64,000 nucleotides of DNA from Candidatus Mediterraneibacter faecavium (GCA_019119995.1 DWVY01000004.1:1-64000); one strand, 5' to 3'. Positions 33,705 through 43,843 are shown, numbered from the stretch's first letter. Numbers and translations are program-made. The notes: generated from the letters alone by a model not told the origin.

Positions 33705-35552
33705 ATGAAACAAAGAAATCCTGTTACAAAAGAAAGAAGAAAGTCAGGAAGAAAAGTGCTTGCCGCAGTCCTGTCTCTGGCTATGATACTGACGCTGGCG
33801 AATCCGACGACAGTGTTTGCAGCTGAAAAAGACGGCACTGAGTAAAGCGGCGGCTTCTGGCACAATGCAGTCGAGTCCATCGCCGATTTCTTCGGATTCA
33901 GGGATGATGAGACGGATGCCGGGGCGCAGACGCGGGCGGCAACGGCGGATGCGACACGGACAGCCGATGGGGATACGAAAGATGCTTACTCAATCGGTGA
34001 TGGAACATCTACACGTTATAATGGCCGTGTCTGGGTGGATAAGTCGGTAAGTTCGGAAGCGTCGGTCGATTTTGAAGATGCAGGACAGGTAACCAATAAC
34101 TCCGACTTCCTGGTCACCTATTCAGCCTTGGCAACATCAACCAATACCGTGGGACTTACCCCAACCGATACGGTGTTCATTCTTGACCTGTCTGCAAGCA
34201 TGACTTGGGGATTCTCCGGAACCAAGTCGGTAACGGATGAGCACGGCCAGTTTACGATGGAAGCCGGACAGTTCAGCTTCGTGCTGGTGGAAAATGGTCA
34301 GGTTATCCAGACTGTAAAGAATGGTGCACCGGCAGGAAACAGCGCGGCATTTGCGTTCGATCCTATCACTTACACCGAGCCGGAGGCTCACACTTACACG
34401 GTATACGAGGTCGGCGCGGACGGCGGTAATGGTACCGGCGGCACCGATAGCAGCAATATTACATATAGCAAGGAAGCGTACACCGTGACAGTGGTTGTTT
34501 CTCAGGCAGAAGGCGCTGAGGGTGCGCACGGCGGACTGAGCGTTTCCGCTGATGTGCAGAACAAAGATATCGTCTTCACTAATGAGTATATGCCTGCGGA
34601 GGTAACGGTCGGTCCAAGCGGCGACGTGCAGATCGGCGGTACTAAGACGCTCGAAGCTGCCGACGGCAGTCAGCGTGAGATGAAGGAAGGTGAATTTACT
34701 TTCCTGCTGCTTGAAGGAGATCAGGAAGTTGACCGTGTAACCAACGCGGCTGACGGGACATTTGCCTTTAACGATATCACCTATGATAAGGTTGGCACAC
34801 ACTATTATACTGTGAGTGAGATTGGCAGTGGCGCAGGTGGGGTTGACTATGATCCGACTCTCTATTCGGTTGTAGTCGAAGTAACGGAGAACACAGAGAC
34901 TCATGAACTTGAGGCGGAGGTAACCTATTACAATACCGCTGACACGGAGATGCCTGTTGCCGGAATGACATTTATAAATAGGTATGAGGCGTCACCGGCG
35001 TCTGCAAATCTTGGAGTTGTCAAGAAGCTGGATGGTGCAGATCTGAAAGAGGGTCAGTTTACATTTACTCTGACCGGAAGCAGCGGCGCGCCGATGCCGG
35101 AGAAAGATACTGTGACAAATGCGGCAGATGGTTCCGTATTATTTGACACGATCACATTTGATTCTGTCGGAGAGTACGACTACACAATTACCGAAGTAAA
35201 CGATGGACAGGGTGGCATCATCTATGATGAGGATCCTGACAGAACGGTTCATGTAAGTGTGACCGATAATGGTTTGGGAAGCCTTGAAGCCAAAGTGACC
35301 TATGGGGAAGACGGTGCGGTGATTACCAATACCGCGGAAGTAACTCCGCCGTCTGATGATAATAACGGTGGCAAGGACGATGGTAAAAATGACGTCGTCA
35401 ACGGCAGTGATCCGGGAAATACATCTGGCGGACACGAAAATGTCCAGACAGGCGACACTGCACAGTTTATACCTGTAGTGGCTGCGCTGCTGGCGTCACT
35501 GCTGGCGGTCATTGCGATCGCAGTAATCATGATCCGCAGACGCCGTAGATAA
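33705..35552 (+). pseudogene. VWA/pilin-repeat surface protein, broken
   Basis: From ATG 33705 a signal peptide is encoded (KVLAAVLSLAMILTLANP...VFAAE). TAA at codon 47 (33843-33845) interrupts the frame, which then continues without further stops. A VWA domain begins (TDTVFILDLSASMTWGF, MIDAS D-x-S-x-S) but is cut immediately after the first MIDAS box and joined in frame to three FctA/Spy0128-like isopeptide repeats (each ~100 residues, e.g. EGEFTFLLLEGD, EGQFTFTLTGSS). It ends with an Asn/Gly-rich linker, anchor VQTGD, membrane helix and RRRRR. It would have been a wall-anchored adhesin. The stop and the VWA deletion make it non-functional unless 34035-35552 is expressed internally. No sortase gene is in the window. 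Confidence 0.8.
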
Positions 35553-35595
35553 ACGGAGGATCAAGAACAAAAAAGAACAAAAATACACAGAAGTA

Positions 35596-35633
35596 CCGGG
35601 CACTTTTGATTTGAAAGTGCCCGGCATTTTTTT
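35596..35633 (+). terminator. intrinsic terminator
   Basis: Eleven-base-pair perfect stem CCGGGCACTTT / AAAGTGCCCGG with a seven-base loop, followed by CATTTTTTT. A strong rho-independent terminator behind the surface-protein gene. Confidence 0.92.
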
Positions 35634-35719
35634 ACAGTTCTTTTTACTTGTAAAGAAATATAATTGGGCGTAACATATAGTCACAGGCACGAAAGATGGA
35701 AGAGAACGGAGGAGACAAG

Positions 35720-36904
35720 ATGACAAAAAGCACAGGGAGCGGTCCTCAGCTCATGCACAGCGGCAGTATGCGGCGATGTACTGCCGCCGCACTCCTGCTT
35801 GTATCAAGCGCCGCCCTGATGATCCTTTCAGCCAATGTTCCCGCATTTGCCGAGTGGTATTCGGGAGCGGTATACCCGTTGACAGTGAACAGCATCGGGA
35901 GGATCAGCGGGCTGTTCCCGTTCTCTGTCTCGGAGATCGGGATCTATATCCTGCTGACAGCATTCTTTGTGACACTGGTCCGCATGGTCATCAGTCTTGC
36001 GGGAAGCAGGACCGGGCGAGAAAATGTGGCGACTAAGCCGGGCATAGCCGGACAGACTGCGGGAAAGAAGACGGGGGGATCATCTGCCGCTATCTTTGTC
36101 TCGTGGTTCTCCGGAGTTCTCCTGGCAGCGGGGATCCTGGCGTTCCTCTACACAGCCTGCTGCGGGATCAACTATCACAGGAGATCTTTTTCTGAAGAGG
36201 AGGGGATCGTTACATATCAGTACAGTGCGGACGATCTGAAAGAGATCTGTCTCTGGCTAACAGAAGAGGTGAATGTCCGTGCGGATGAGGTGACAAGAGA
36301 TGCGGAGGGACTGCTCGTTCTGGATGCATCAGAGCAGGACGGCGGCGTGGAGGCTATGCGGAAGCTTGCCGGAGAATTTCCATCTCTTGCCGGTTACTAT
36401 CCGAAGCCGAAAGCGCTGATCCTGTCAGAAATACTGTCTTATCAGGGACTGACCGGCATCTATCTGCCGTTTGCCGTGGAGGCAAATTACAACGGGGATA
36501 TGCCGGCTTACGACAAACCGTTCACCGTATGTCACGAACTGTCGCATCTCCGGGGCTTTATGGAAGAGCAGGAGGCGAATTTTATCGCATTTCTCGCGTG
36601 TACCGGATCCGAACGGACGGACTTCCAGTACAGCGGATATCTGTCCGGATGGGTGTACTGTATGAATGCGCTGTACCGGGCGGACTATGAGAGCTGGCAG
36701 GAAGTACGTGGGATGCTGGATGAGAAGGCAGAGCCGGATCTGACGGCGAACAATGCATTCTGGGACAGATATGAGGGAACCATATCCGAGACGGCGGAAC
36801 GGATCAATGACACCTATCTGAAGGCCAACGGACAGGCGGACGGCGTGCAGAGTTATAACAGGATGGTGGATCTGATCGTTGCGTATTTCCATGATATGAT
36901 ATAA
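35720..36904 (+). CDS. DUF3810 membrane protein with HExxH motif
   Basis: This 394-residue protein has three predicted membrane segments in the first 155 residues (AAALLLVSSAALMILSANVP, ISEIGIYILLTAFFVTLVRM region, FVSWFSGVLLAAGILAFLYTA region) followed by a soluble domain. That domain holds CHELSHLRGFMEEQEANFIAFLAC, a HELSH zinc-peptidase-like motif with a downstream Glu. DUF3810 members share this arrangement, and peptidase activity is inferred. GGAGGAG at 35708 supports ATG 35720 rather than ATG 35696. It stands alone between a terminator and an IS-end scar. Confidence 0.85.
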   Translation: MTKSTGSGPQLMHSGSMRRCTAAALLLVSSAALMILSANVPAFAEWYSGAVYPLTVNSIGRISGLFPFSVSEIGIYILLTAFFVTLVRMVISLAGSRTGRENVATKPGIAGQTAGKKTGGSSAAIFVSWFSGVLLAAGILAFLYTACCGINYHRRSFSEEEGIVTYQYSADDLKEICLWLTEEVNVRADEVTRDAEGLLVLDASEQDGGVEAMRKLAGEFPSLAGYYPKPKALILSEILSYQGLTGIYLPFAVEANYNGDMPAYDKPFTVCHELSHLRGFMEEQEANFIAFLACTGSERTDFQYSGYLSGWVYCMNALYRADYESWQEVRGMLDEKAEPDLTANNAFWDRYEGTISETAERINDTYLKANGQADGVQSYNRMVDLIVAYFHDMI

Positions 36905-36971
36905 AGTGATATGATATAAGAGCAGCAAGATATTAAGAAATCAGCGGTGGAAACCGGACCGTGAAAAGAAA

Positions 36972-36988
36972 GGTAGTGTCAAATAAGT
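36972..36988 (+). other. solo 17-base insertion-sequence end
   Basis: GGTAGTGTCAAATAAGT is identical to the first 17 bases of the left end of the IS at 43746. No transposase or second end accompanies it. It is either a footprint of an earlier copy or one partner of an IS-mediated deletion. It lies 24 bases before the lipoprotein start. Confidence 0.7.
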
Positions 36989-37012
36989 AGAGAAAACCAG
37001 GGAGGGAAAAGT

Positions 37013-38407
37013 ATGAGAAAACAAAGGAAGAAAATTATGGCAGTGGGGCTTGCTGGTGCGATGACGGCGGTATTGCTGGCAGGATGCGGTACGAAAGCCA
37101 CGCCGGAGAATCTTCTGCGGGACATGGAGAAGAGTTCTGAAGAAGTGGGATCGACGCTTATGAATTTTAAGATGGATCTGGCTATGTCTTATGATTCGGA
37201 TGATGTGAACTTCGGGATGGACATGGACCTGGAGGTGACGGCGGAGCCGGAGGCATCGCACGGGAAAGGGACGGTCTCTATGGAGATGATGGGGATGGAT
37301 TTCGACATCCCGGCAGAGATGTATTCTGTCATAGAAGATGATGAGTATGTCACCTATACCATGATGGATGATATGTGGACGAGAGAGGTGTCGGATGAAG
37401 ACGACGTGACAGGCGAGGTGGACAGCATGTCTGAGAGCATGGCCGAATATGCAGATCAGTTTACGCTGGCGGAAGAGCTGGCCACAGTCAATGATCAGGA
37501 ATGTTTCGAGCTTACCGGCGAGCTTGACGGAGATATCTTCGGCGAGCTTATGCAGACGGAGCTGATCGGTTCACTTACAGGATACGGCATTGACGAGGAT
37601 CAGCTGTCGGATATGGTATTTCCGTGTACGATAGATATTTACAGGGACAGTATCCTCCCCGCGCGGATATATTTTGAAATGACGGACGCGTTTGCAGCGT
37701 TGCTTCAGGACGCAGGAGTGACTGTGTCGGAATGTTATGTGGACGTGAATTTTATGGAGTATGATTCTGTCGGAGAGATCACGGTGCCGGAGGAGGCGAT
37801 TTCCGGGGCGATGGATATGTCGGATGGTGGACTCAAGCTGCCAGGCGCTGACAGCGAAATGTATGAGAGCGATGTGAAGCCGGCCGGACCGGTGGAGGCA
37901 AGCGATGCGCTCGGGGACAGCTGGGACAGCTATACGGTGCAGATCAATGACACGGTGGTGACACTTCCGTGTACGATCGCAGAACTCGAGGCTGCAGGAG
38001 TGGAGCTGGACAGTGAATATACACCGGAGGACTATGTCGTAAATGCCGGCGAGTATGAACTTGCCTGGTTTGAAGATGCCGGCGGGGACTGCATCATGGT
38101 CAGTATGCTCAATCCGGGATCAGAGCCGGCTGAGATCAAAGACTGCCAGGTGGGATCGATCTCTGCGGACGCCTGGAACCTGACGAACGGAAGTCTGAAA
38201 GTGATCTTCCCGGGCGGGATCCAGGTCGGATCCACAGAGGCGGATCTGCTGGCCGCGTATGGAGAGGCAGATGATTCTTATGAGGATGAAGCATACGGCA
38301 ATTCATACTTCTGGTACGGAGAAGGATCTAATATAAGCAGCTGCAACGCAGGGATCACACCGGACACCGGATTGGTGGAGACGATCAGCATTGACTGTAC
38401 GGGCTGA
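37013..38407 (+). CDS. lipoprotein, DUF6612/LppX-like
   Basis: This 464-residue lipoprotein has a signal with lipobox LLAGC at about residue 24. The first half (ENLLRDMEKSSEEVGSTLMNF...TYTMMDDMWTREV) resembles DUF6612/LppX-like lipoproteins that form a beta-sheet half-barrel. The second half (residues ~300-464) carries a repeated VQINDTVVTLPCTIAELEAAG-type module (split here) found in other Lachnospiraceae lipoproteins. It is very acidic. GGGAGGG precedes the ATG. Function unknown, and it acts outside the membrane. Confidence 0.75.
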   Translation: MRKQRKKIMAVGLAGAMTAVLLAGCGTKATPENLLRDMEKSSEEVGSTLMNFKMDLAMSYDSDDVNFGMDMDLEVTAEPEASHGKGTVSMEMMGMDFDIPAEMYSVIEDDEYVTYTMMDDMWTREVSDEDDVTGEVDSMSESMAEYADQFTLAEELATVNDQECFELTGELDGDIFGELMQTELIGSLTGYGIDEDQLSDMVFPCTIDIYRDSILPARIYFEMTDAFAALLQDAGVTVSECYVDVNFMEYDSVGEITVPEEAISGAMDMSDGGLKLPGADSEMYESDVKPAGPVEASDALGDSWDSYTVQINDTVVTLPCTIAELEAAGVELDSEYTPEDYVVNAGEYELAWFEDAGGDCIMVSMLNPGSEPAEIKDCQVGSISADAWNLTNGSLKVIFPGGIQVGSTEADLLAAYGEADDSYEDEAYGNSYFWYGEGSNISSCNAGITPDTGLVETISIDCTG

Positions 38408-38413
38408 TCGGTC

Positions 38414-38479
38414 AACGAAGAAAAAGGAAAGCATTAAGGTCGGAGCTGCCGGTCTTAATGCTTTCCTTTTTTCTTCGTT
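38414..38479. terminator. bidirectional terminator
   Basis: Very long stem: 38414-38438 pairs with 38454-38479 (AAGGAAAGCATTAAG / CTTAATGCTTTCCTT core), A-rich on the left and T-rich on the right. It serves both the lipoprotein gene and the convergent XRE regulator. Confidence 0.92.
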
Positions 38480-38488
38480 AATATCACT

Positions 38489-39916
38489 TCAGATCAGATC
38501 ATTCAGCAGGGCTTCTGTTTCCTCGGGCGTATAGAACATGTTGTCATCCAGATTCTCGCAGAAGTCATAAAATGTAAAGAGCAGCCCAGGCTCCTCGATA
38601 TTGAGATAGACCGGCTGCCGGGTATAAGGCGATGAAAACATCAGATACCCGTTCTGCTGATTGACAAACAGATACAGTTCATGCTCCGGATTCCCGATCG
38701 ATTCATTCAGCATCCGGTAGTGTCCGCTCCGGCATGACTGGATCAGCTTCCGGATCGGGCTGATCCTGTCATGCATGTCAAATGGAAGGTATACATCCTG
38801 CGGATACTCGCCGATCCTCCCAGTCTCCAAAAAATGTCTGACGCCGTCGTATGAGAAGATACATGCAGTCTTCCCCTGCTCCTGCCAGACATTCATTTCC
38901 TTGATGTACCCTTGAAAACGATCGATAAAAGCCGGGCGGGACGGCGAGTCGATGGTGATGTATTTTTCAGCCATAGGCAGTGTGATAAACGGCGTGAAGC
39001 AGGGCGTCATCTGAAAACAGTAGCCCGGGCCGCATTCCCGGAGAAGACTCTGGGCATAATCCAACTGCTCCGCGACATTGCTGATCTGCTTGAGCAGGAC
39101 GGTCGACGCCTTGCGGTAATCGGCAAACATATCCGAGAGCATCCTGCGCGAAGCGTCAGAACGCATGACATAGCCTCTGTCCAGTCCGGAAGTCAGCAGG
39201 CATACGCATTCAGACGTGATGATCATGTATGGGAACAGCGTAAGCTTTCCGGTCCTGGATGAGATGTCATCATAATAGTAGAAACATTCATAATGCGGGC
39301 AGCTTCCGTACAGTGGCAGGATCTGCTTCAGACAGTTCAGATTATAGTTTTTCTGCGACTGTGTCGTTTCTGAATTATTGTTCAGACAGATGATATGCTC
39401 GATATGTATTGCCCTGTCAGGCTGGCTTCCTGCGTGGATCAGGTCGATCAGGAAGGATGCGTCAGGCTGGATCAGGAGACGGATGTGTCCGTCTGTCTGC
39501 CGGCTCATTTCCGATGATATCATACGGAAGAGAGCCTGTCTGACTTCAGCAGGAGAAGCGAGCAGTGCGGTCTCCTGACCGCTGCCGGGCTGTTCCGCCC
39601 CATATTTAAATGCAGGAAGAGACGCTGTGGAAAGCGTGAATTCCGAAAAGAAATTCATGACATCCCTGCGCTGGTAGTAGTTATCGTAGCCAGTCAGTGT
39701 GATCTGGTACGCCTCTTCCAGCTCCTGCTCCTCGGCAGGCGACAGATGCATGAACCGCGCCATCTTATGGACCATTTCAAGAGAAGTCGGTTTTCTCTTG
39801 CCGTTTATGATCTTATACATATTCGAGCGGTCAAGACCGCAGTATTGTGCCAGTGCATATGTTTTGATATTTTTTCCGTGAACATGCCTGGAAAGAACAT
39901 ATGAAAATTCCGACAT
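38489..39916 (-). CDS. large XRE-type regulator
   Basis: This 475-residue protein has an N-terminal HTH at residues ~15-65 (IKTYALAQYCGLDRSNMYKI and INGKRKPTSLEMVHKMARFM). The remaining 400 residues form a helical/beta domain I do not recognise. It has no metal or nucleotide motif that I can see and no membrane segment. GGGGG lies upstream of the ATG on the reverse strand. It is divergent from the protease-FHA operon with a 280-base spacer, so it may regulate it. Confidence 0.8.
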   Translation of the reverse strand: MSEFSYVLSRHVHGKNIKTYALAQYCGLDRSNMYKIINGKRKPTSLEMVHKMARFMHLSPAEEQELEEAYQITLTGYDNYYQRRDVMNFFSEFTLSTASLPAFKYGAEQPGSGQETALLASPAEVRQALFRMISSEMSRQTDGHIRLLIQPDASFLIDLIHAGSQPDRAIHIEHIICLNNNSETTQSQKNYNLNCLKQILPLYGSCPHYECFYYYDDISSRTGKLTLFPYMIITSECVCLLTSGLDRGYVMRSDASRRMLSDMFADYRKASTVLLKQISNVAEQLDYAQSLLRECGPGYCFQMTPCFTPFITLPMAEKYITIDSPSRPAFIDRFQGYIKEMNVWQEQGKTACIFSYDGVRHFLETGRIGEYPQDVYLPFDMHDRISPIRKLIQSCRSGHYRMLNESIGNPEHELYLFVNQQNGYLMFSSPYTRQPVYLNIEEPGLLFTFYDFCENLDDNMFYTPEETEALLNDLI

Positions 39917-40120
39917 AGTTATCCCCCTTCACAGCAGATATTAAGAAGCCGTTGTCATCCGGGCAGCGGCCGATCGTCCCAAAATACCACGGGGGGTATA
40001 TAAAGGCGAAAAGTCTCCCCCTCCCGATAGGCAAACTAAAACAAACTACATTATATGCAAAAGAGTATAAAAAATCTATAAAATATGTGAAAAAAACGTG
40101 ACCACAAAAGGTGACACATA

Positions 40121-40150
40121 TTGAGGGACAAGGGGGAAAATCCGTAAAAT
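40121..40150 (+). promoter_or_regulatory. probable promoter of the protease-FHA operon
   Basis: -35 TTGAGG 40121-40126, 18 bases, -10 TAAAAT 40145-40150, 46 bases before the start codon. The divergent region 39917-40120 is A-rich with no obvious operator repeats. Confidence 0.5.
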
Positions 40151-40195
40151 AGACACAGAATGACAAAATATTACATTTTACAGGAGGACTTAAGT

Positions 40196-41833
40196 ATGGG
40201 CAAAAAGTTTATCAAAAAACTGCTGGTACTTATGGCGGCAATGTGCATGGTGATAGGGATGGCCTTACCCGTGCAGGCAGCCGAAGGCGATGAAGCCGGC
40301 ACCGCAGTGACAGCAACGACAGAGGATCCGGCGAACGGTATCCTGCAGGTGATGCTCGCTTATGAGGACGACGGAGGACAGAGGACTTACTTTACAGGAG
40401 GGACCTGTTTCCTGATCAATGAAGAATATGTAGTGACTAACAAGCATATCTTTGATCTCGATGTGGTTGATTCCGCGACAGGGCTTACAACGCGTGAAGT
40501 TATCATGGAGACCCTGGGGCTGGATGAACTGCCGGACAATGATCCGCATCTGAAGCTTTTCGTATTTGCGAACCGCGATACAAATGTGGAGGCGACAGTC
40601 CATGAGAATGCGCAGAGCGACGTGCTTGATTTTGCAGCTCTGCAGCTTTCAGAGAAGATCTACGGAAGACAGCCGCTCGTTCTTGGGGACAGCGATGTGA
40701 TCAAGCAGAGAGATAACGTATATGCGTATGGTTTCCCGGCTGATTCGATCTCCAACAAGAACTTCAATACAAAAGACGATGTGTCGATCTCATCAGGAAT
40801 CGTTTCCAAGGTGACTGTGACTGGAAGCGTAGATATCATCGAACATACGGCACAGCTGAACAATGGAAACTCAGGCGGACCGCTTCTCAATGAAGCAGGC
40901 GAAGTCGTAGGTATCAACGAGTTCATCGTAGACCAGAAGAATTACTCGATCCAGATCAATGCGATCAAAGAGATCCTTGATACATGGGGAATCCCGTATA
41001 CGCCAGGCACAGGCGGAAACAACGGCGGTGGTACAGAGCCGGCAGAACTGACAGTAGAAGATCTTCAGGCCAAGATCGATACGGCAAAGGCACTCAGCCT
41101 TGACGGATACACAGAAGAGAGCGTAAAGGCATTCCAGGATGCTATCGCTGAGGCAGAGAGTGTAGCAGCAGGCAGTCCGGATTCCGCGGCGATCGAGTCA
41201 GCGATCGATGCGCTCTCAGCAGCACAGAGCGGACTGGTGAAAGAAGAAGTGCCTGAGCCAGAACCAGAGCCGGCAGGGCCGAACTGGTTCCTGATCGGCG
41301 GCATCATCGCTATCGTAGTGATCGTGATCGTTGTCGTAGTGATCATCATTGTCGTGGTAAACGGCAATAAGAAGAAAAAAGCAAAACAGGTTCCGCCGGT
41401 ACAGCAGAAAGTGACGCCTCCGGTACAGCAGATACAGCCGAACACACCTCCGGTATCTCCGGTACAGCCGGGCGGATATCCGACAATGCCGCAGGACGAC
41501 GGAGCAGGCGAGACGACACTTCTTGGCGGCGGCATGGGCGGCGCTTACCTGATCCGCAAGAAGAACGGCGAGAAGATCCCGATCACATCACAGAACTTTG
41601 CGATCGGTAAAGAGAGACGAAGAGTCAACTACTGCATCTCCGATAATACATCGGTCAGCAGATACCACGTAGTTATCATGAAGAAGGGCTCTGACTACTA
41701 TGCGGCAGATCAGAAGTCCAGCAACTTCACATTTGTAAACGGCGTACAGCTCAGCCCGTATCAGGAGACGTTGTTGACAGACAGGTCTACGCTCAAGCTT
41801 TCGGATGAAGAGTTTGAATTTCATGTATCATAA
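40196..41833 (+). CDS. surface trypsin-like protease with cytoplasmic FHA domain
   Basis: This is a 545-residue protein. A signal peptide (to about AQAA at 29; LLVLMAAMCMVIGMALPVQA) is followed by an HtrA/trypsin-like domain with catalytic His ~84 (VVTNKHIF), Asp ~145 (VLDFAAL) and Ser ~226 (NNGNSGGPL). Next come a FIVAR-like helical repeat (~285-350), a PEPEPEP linker, one membrane helix (~364-388), a Pro/Gln-rich linker and a C-terminal FHA domain (IGKERRRVNYCISDNTSVSRYH...NGV). The motif GETTLL ahead of the FHA resembles the ETT phospho-site of GarA/OdhI. Topology implies a protease outside and a phosphothreonine reader inside. The operon continues with PP2C and kinase genes. ATG 40196 has AGGAGG. 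Confidence 0.88.
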   Translation: MGKKFIKKLLVLMAAMCMVIGMALPVQAAEGDEAGTAVTATTEDPANGILQVMLAYEDDGGQRTYFTGGTCFLINEEYVVTNKHIFDLDVVDSATGLTTREVIMETLGLDELPDNDPHLKLFVFANRDTNVEATVHENAQSDVLDFAALQLSEKIYGRQPLVLGDSDVIKQRDNVYAYGFPADSISNKNFNTKDDVSISSGIVSKVTVTGSVDIIEHTAQLNNGNSGGPLLNEAGEVVGINEFIVDQKNYSIQINAIKEILDTWGIPYTPGTGGNNGGGTEPAELTVEDLQAKIDTAKALSLDGYTEESVKAFQDAIAEAESVAAGSPDSAAIESAIDALSAAQSGLVKEEVPEPEPEPAGPNWFLIGGIIAIVVIVIVVVVIIIVVVNGNKKKKAKQVPPVQQKVTPPVQQIQPNTPPVSPVQPGGYPTMPQDDGAGETTLLGGGMGGAYLIRKKNGEKIPITSQNFAIGKERRRVNYCISDNTSVSRYHVVIMKKGSDYYAADQKSSNFTFVNGVQLSPYQETLLTDRSTLKLSDEEFEFHVS

Positions 41834-41854
41834 CAGATAAACGGGTGGAAAAAG

Positions 41855-42640
41855 ATGGAATTTCTGAGTGCTGTACATACAGATAAAGGGATAAAAAAGA
41901 ATACAAATCAGGATTCTGTCTTGATCAAAGAGGCGATCACGGACCACGGCAAAGTTTTCTTTGCCGCGGTCTGTGACGGTATGGGCGGTCTCGCGAAAGG
42001 CGAGGTCGCCAGTGCCACTCTGGTCAGGGCTTTTTCAGATTGGTTTGAAAACAGATTTCCGGTGTTCCTGTACGAGAAGAGGACTGCGGACGGGATCGAC
42101 CGGATCGAGATGGAAAATGATCTAAACAGGCTGATACTCGATGTGAATTCGAGAATTTCGGCATACGGGCAGCAGTTTCACGCGGCGCTTGGAACGACGG
42201 CGGCGATGATCCTGTTCGCGGAAGGAAGATATTACATATTAAATATCGGGGACTCCAGAGTCTACAGGCTGAAAGGGCAGACCATCAGCCGGCTGACAAA
42301 GGATCAGACATTTGTACAGAAAGAGATCGATATGGGACGGATGACTCCCGAGGAAGCGAAGACGCATCCGCAGAGAAATGTACTGCTCCAGTGCGTCGGG
42401 GCGAGTGAGGTCATTATCCCGGAATTCGAACACGGGACGTATGGACCGGATGAAGTCTATATGATATGTTCGGACGGATTCCGGCACGTGATCACGGAGG
42501 AAGAATTTGTGAAGCTCATGGCTCCCGGCCAGATAAAAGAAGAGAAAGACTTGCAGAACGCTGCGGTCTATTTTACGGAATTGAATAAATCACGTCAGGA
42601 GAAAGACAACATATCCGTCATTCTTCTGAAGACGTGTTAG
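41855..42640 (+). CDS. PP2C-type Ser/Thr protein phosphatase
   Basis: This 261-residue cytoplasmic enzyme shows the full set of PP2C metal motifs: NQDSVLI, VCDGMGGLAKGE, GTTAAMILF, NIGDSRVYRL, MICSDGF and EKDNISVILL. It should remove phosphate from the proteins modified by the neighbouring kinase, including perhaps the FHA protein. It starts 21 bases after the FHA gene and overlaps the kinase's alternative GTG start. Confidence 0.92.
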   Translation: MEFLSAVHTDKGIKKNTNQDSVLIKEAITDHGKVFFAAVCDGMGGLAKGEVASATLVRAFSDWFENRFPVFLYEKRTADGIDRIEMENDLNRLILDVNSRISAYGQQFHAALGTTAAMILFAEGRYYILNIGDSRVYRLKGQTISRLTKDQTFVQKEIDMGRMTPEEAKTHPQRNVLLQCVGASEVIIPEFEHGTYGPDEVYMICSDGFRHVITEEEFVKLMAPGQIKEEKDLQNAAVYFTELNKSRQEKDNISVILLKTC

Positions 42641-42651
42641 AGGATAAATAT

Positions 42652-43767
42652 ATGCTGGAAATAGGATCAATAATCGACGGTAAATATAAAATCTTGAATA
42701 AGATCGGACAGGGCGGTATGAGCGTCGTCTATCTGGCGATGAATGAGAGAGCCAATAAGCAGTGGGCGATCAAAGAGGTCAGAAAAGACGGCACCAAGGA
42801 CTACGAGGTCGTAAAGCAGGGACTGATCGCAGAGACGGACATCCTGAAGCGCCTCAATCATCCGCATCTTCCGAGTATCATCGATGTGATCGACTGTGAC
42901 GATACATTTCTCATCGTCATGGATTATATCGAGGGAAGGACGCTGGATCACTGGCTCAAGAAAGAGGGGGCGCAGCCTCAGGAGCGAGTGGTGGAATGGG
43001 CGAAGCAGATCTGTGATGTGCTGGGATATCTTCATTCCAGAAAACCGCCCATCATATACAGGGACTTAAAACCTTCAAATGTTATGCTCAAGCCGGACGG
43101 AAAGATCAGGATCATAGATTTTGGTACGGCCCGCGAGTTCAAGGAGCAGAGCATCGAGGATACGAAGTGTCTGGGTACGCAGGGCTACGCCGCACCGGAG
43201 CAGTACGGCGGGCACGGACAGACGGACGCAAGGACGGATATCTACAATCTGGGCGCTACGATGTATCACTTACTGACCGGGCATAACCCCAGTCTCCCGC
43301 CCTATGAGATGTATCCGATCCGCCAGTGGAATCCGTCGCTTTCGTCCGGACTCGAGGCGATCGTTACAAAATGTACGCAGCGGAACCCGAACGACAGATA
43401 TCAGTCCTGCGCGGAGCTGATGTATGCGTTGGAGCATTACGACGAGCTGGATATCGAATACAGGAAACAGCAGAAACGCAAATGGGGGGCGTTCCTCGCG
43501 GCATGTTCTCTGACGGCGGTATCGCTGATCGGGTGTCTCGGCTTCAAATTCGCAGAGAATTCGACGATAAAGAACAGTTACGACGGTTATCTCAGGGCAG
43601 CGTCCAACGCCGCCACGCAGGAAGAAAAAGTGGATTATTACCGGGATGCGATCAATCTCGACCCGTCCAGAGGAGATGCATGGCTGAGTCTCCTAGATGT
43701 GTTCATCGATGGAACGGGAACCGGGGACGGCGGTCTCTTTACACAGGTAGTGTCAAATAAGTTATGA
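42652..43767 (+). pseudogene. membrane Ser/Thr protein kinase truncated by an IS
   Basis: The kinase domain is complete (residues ~10-275): glycine loop IGQGGMSVVY, Lys in WAIKEVRK, catalytic YRDLKPSNVML, IIDFGTARE and APEQYGG. A membrane helix follows (WGAFLAACSLTAVSLIGCLGF, ~285-305) and then the start of an extracellular helical part. At 43746 the IS begins, so the last residues VVSNKL come from IS sequence and the rest of the sensor domain is gone. No trace of it lies beyond the IS. ATG 42652 has AGAGGAT. GTG 42634 is possible. The catalytic part may still be made and active, lacking its input domain. Confidence 0.85.
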
Positions 43768-43843
43768 AAAAATGAAGCCTAAAAAATAGGCTCAGATTGA
43801 ACCTTGAAAATCGCAGATATGATGTTTAATGGCAGCTTACGCC

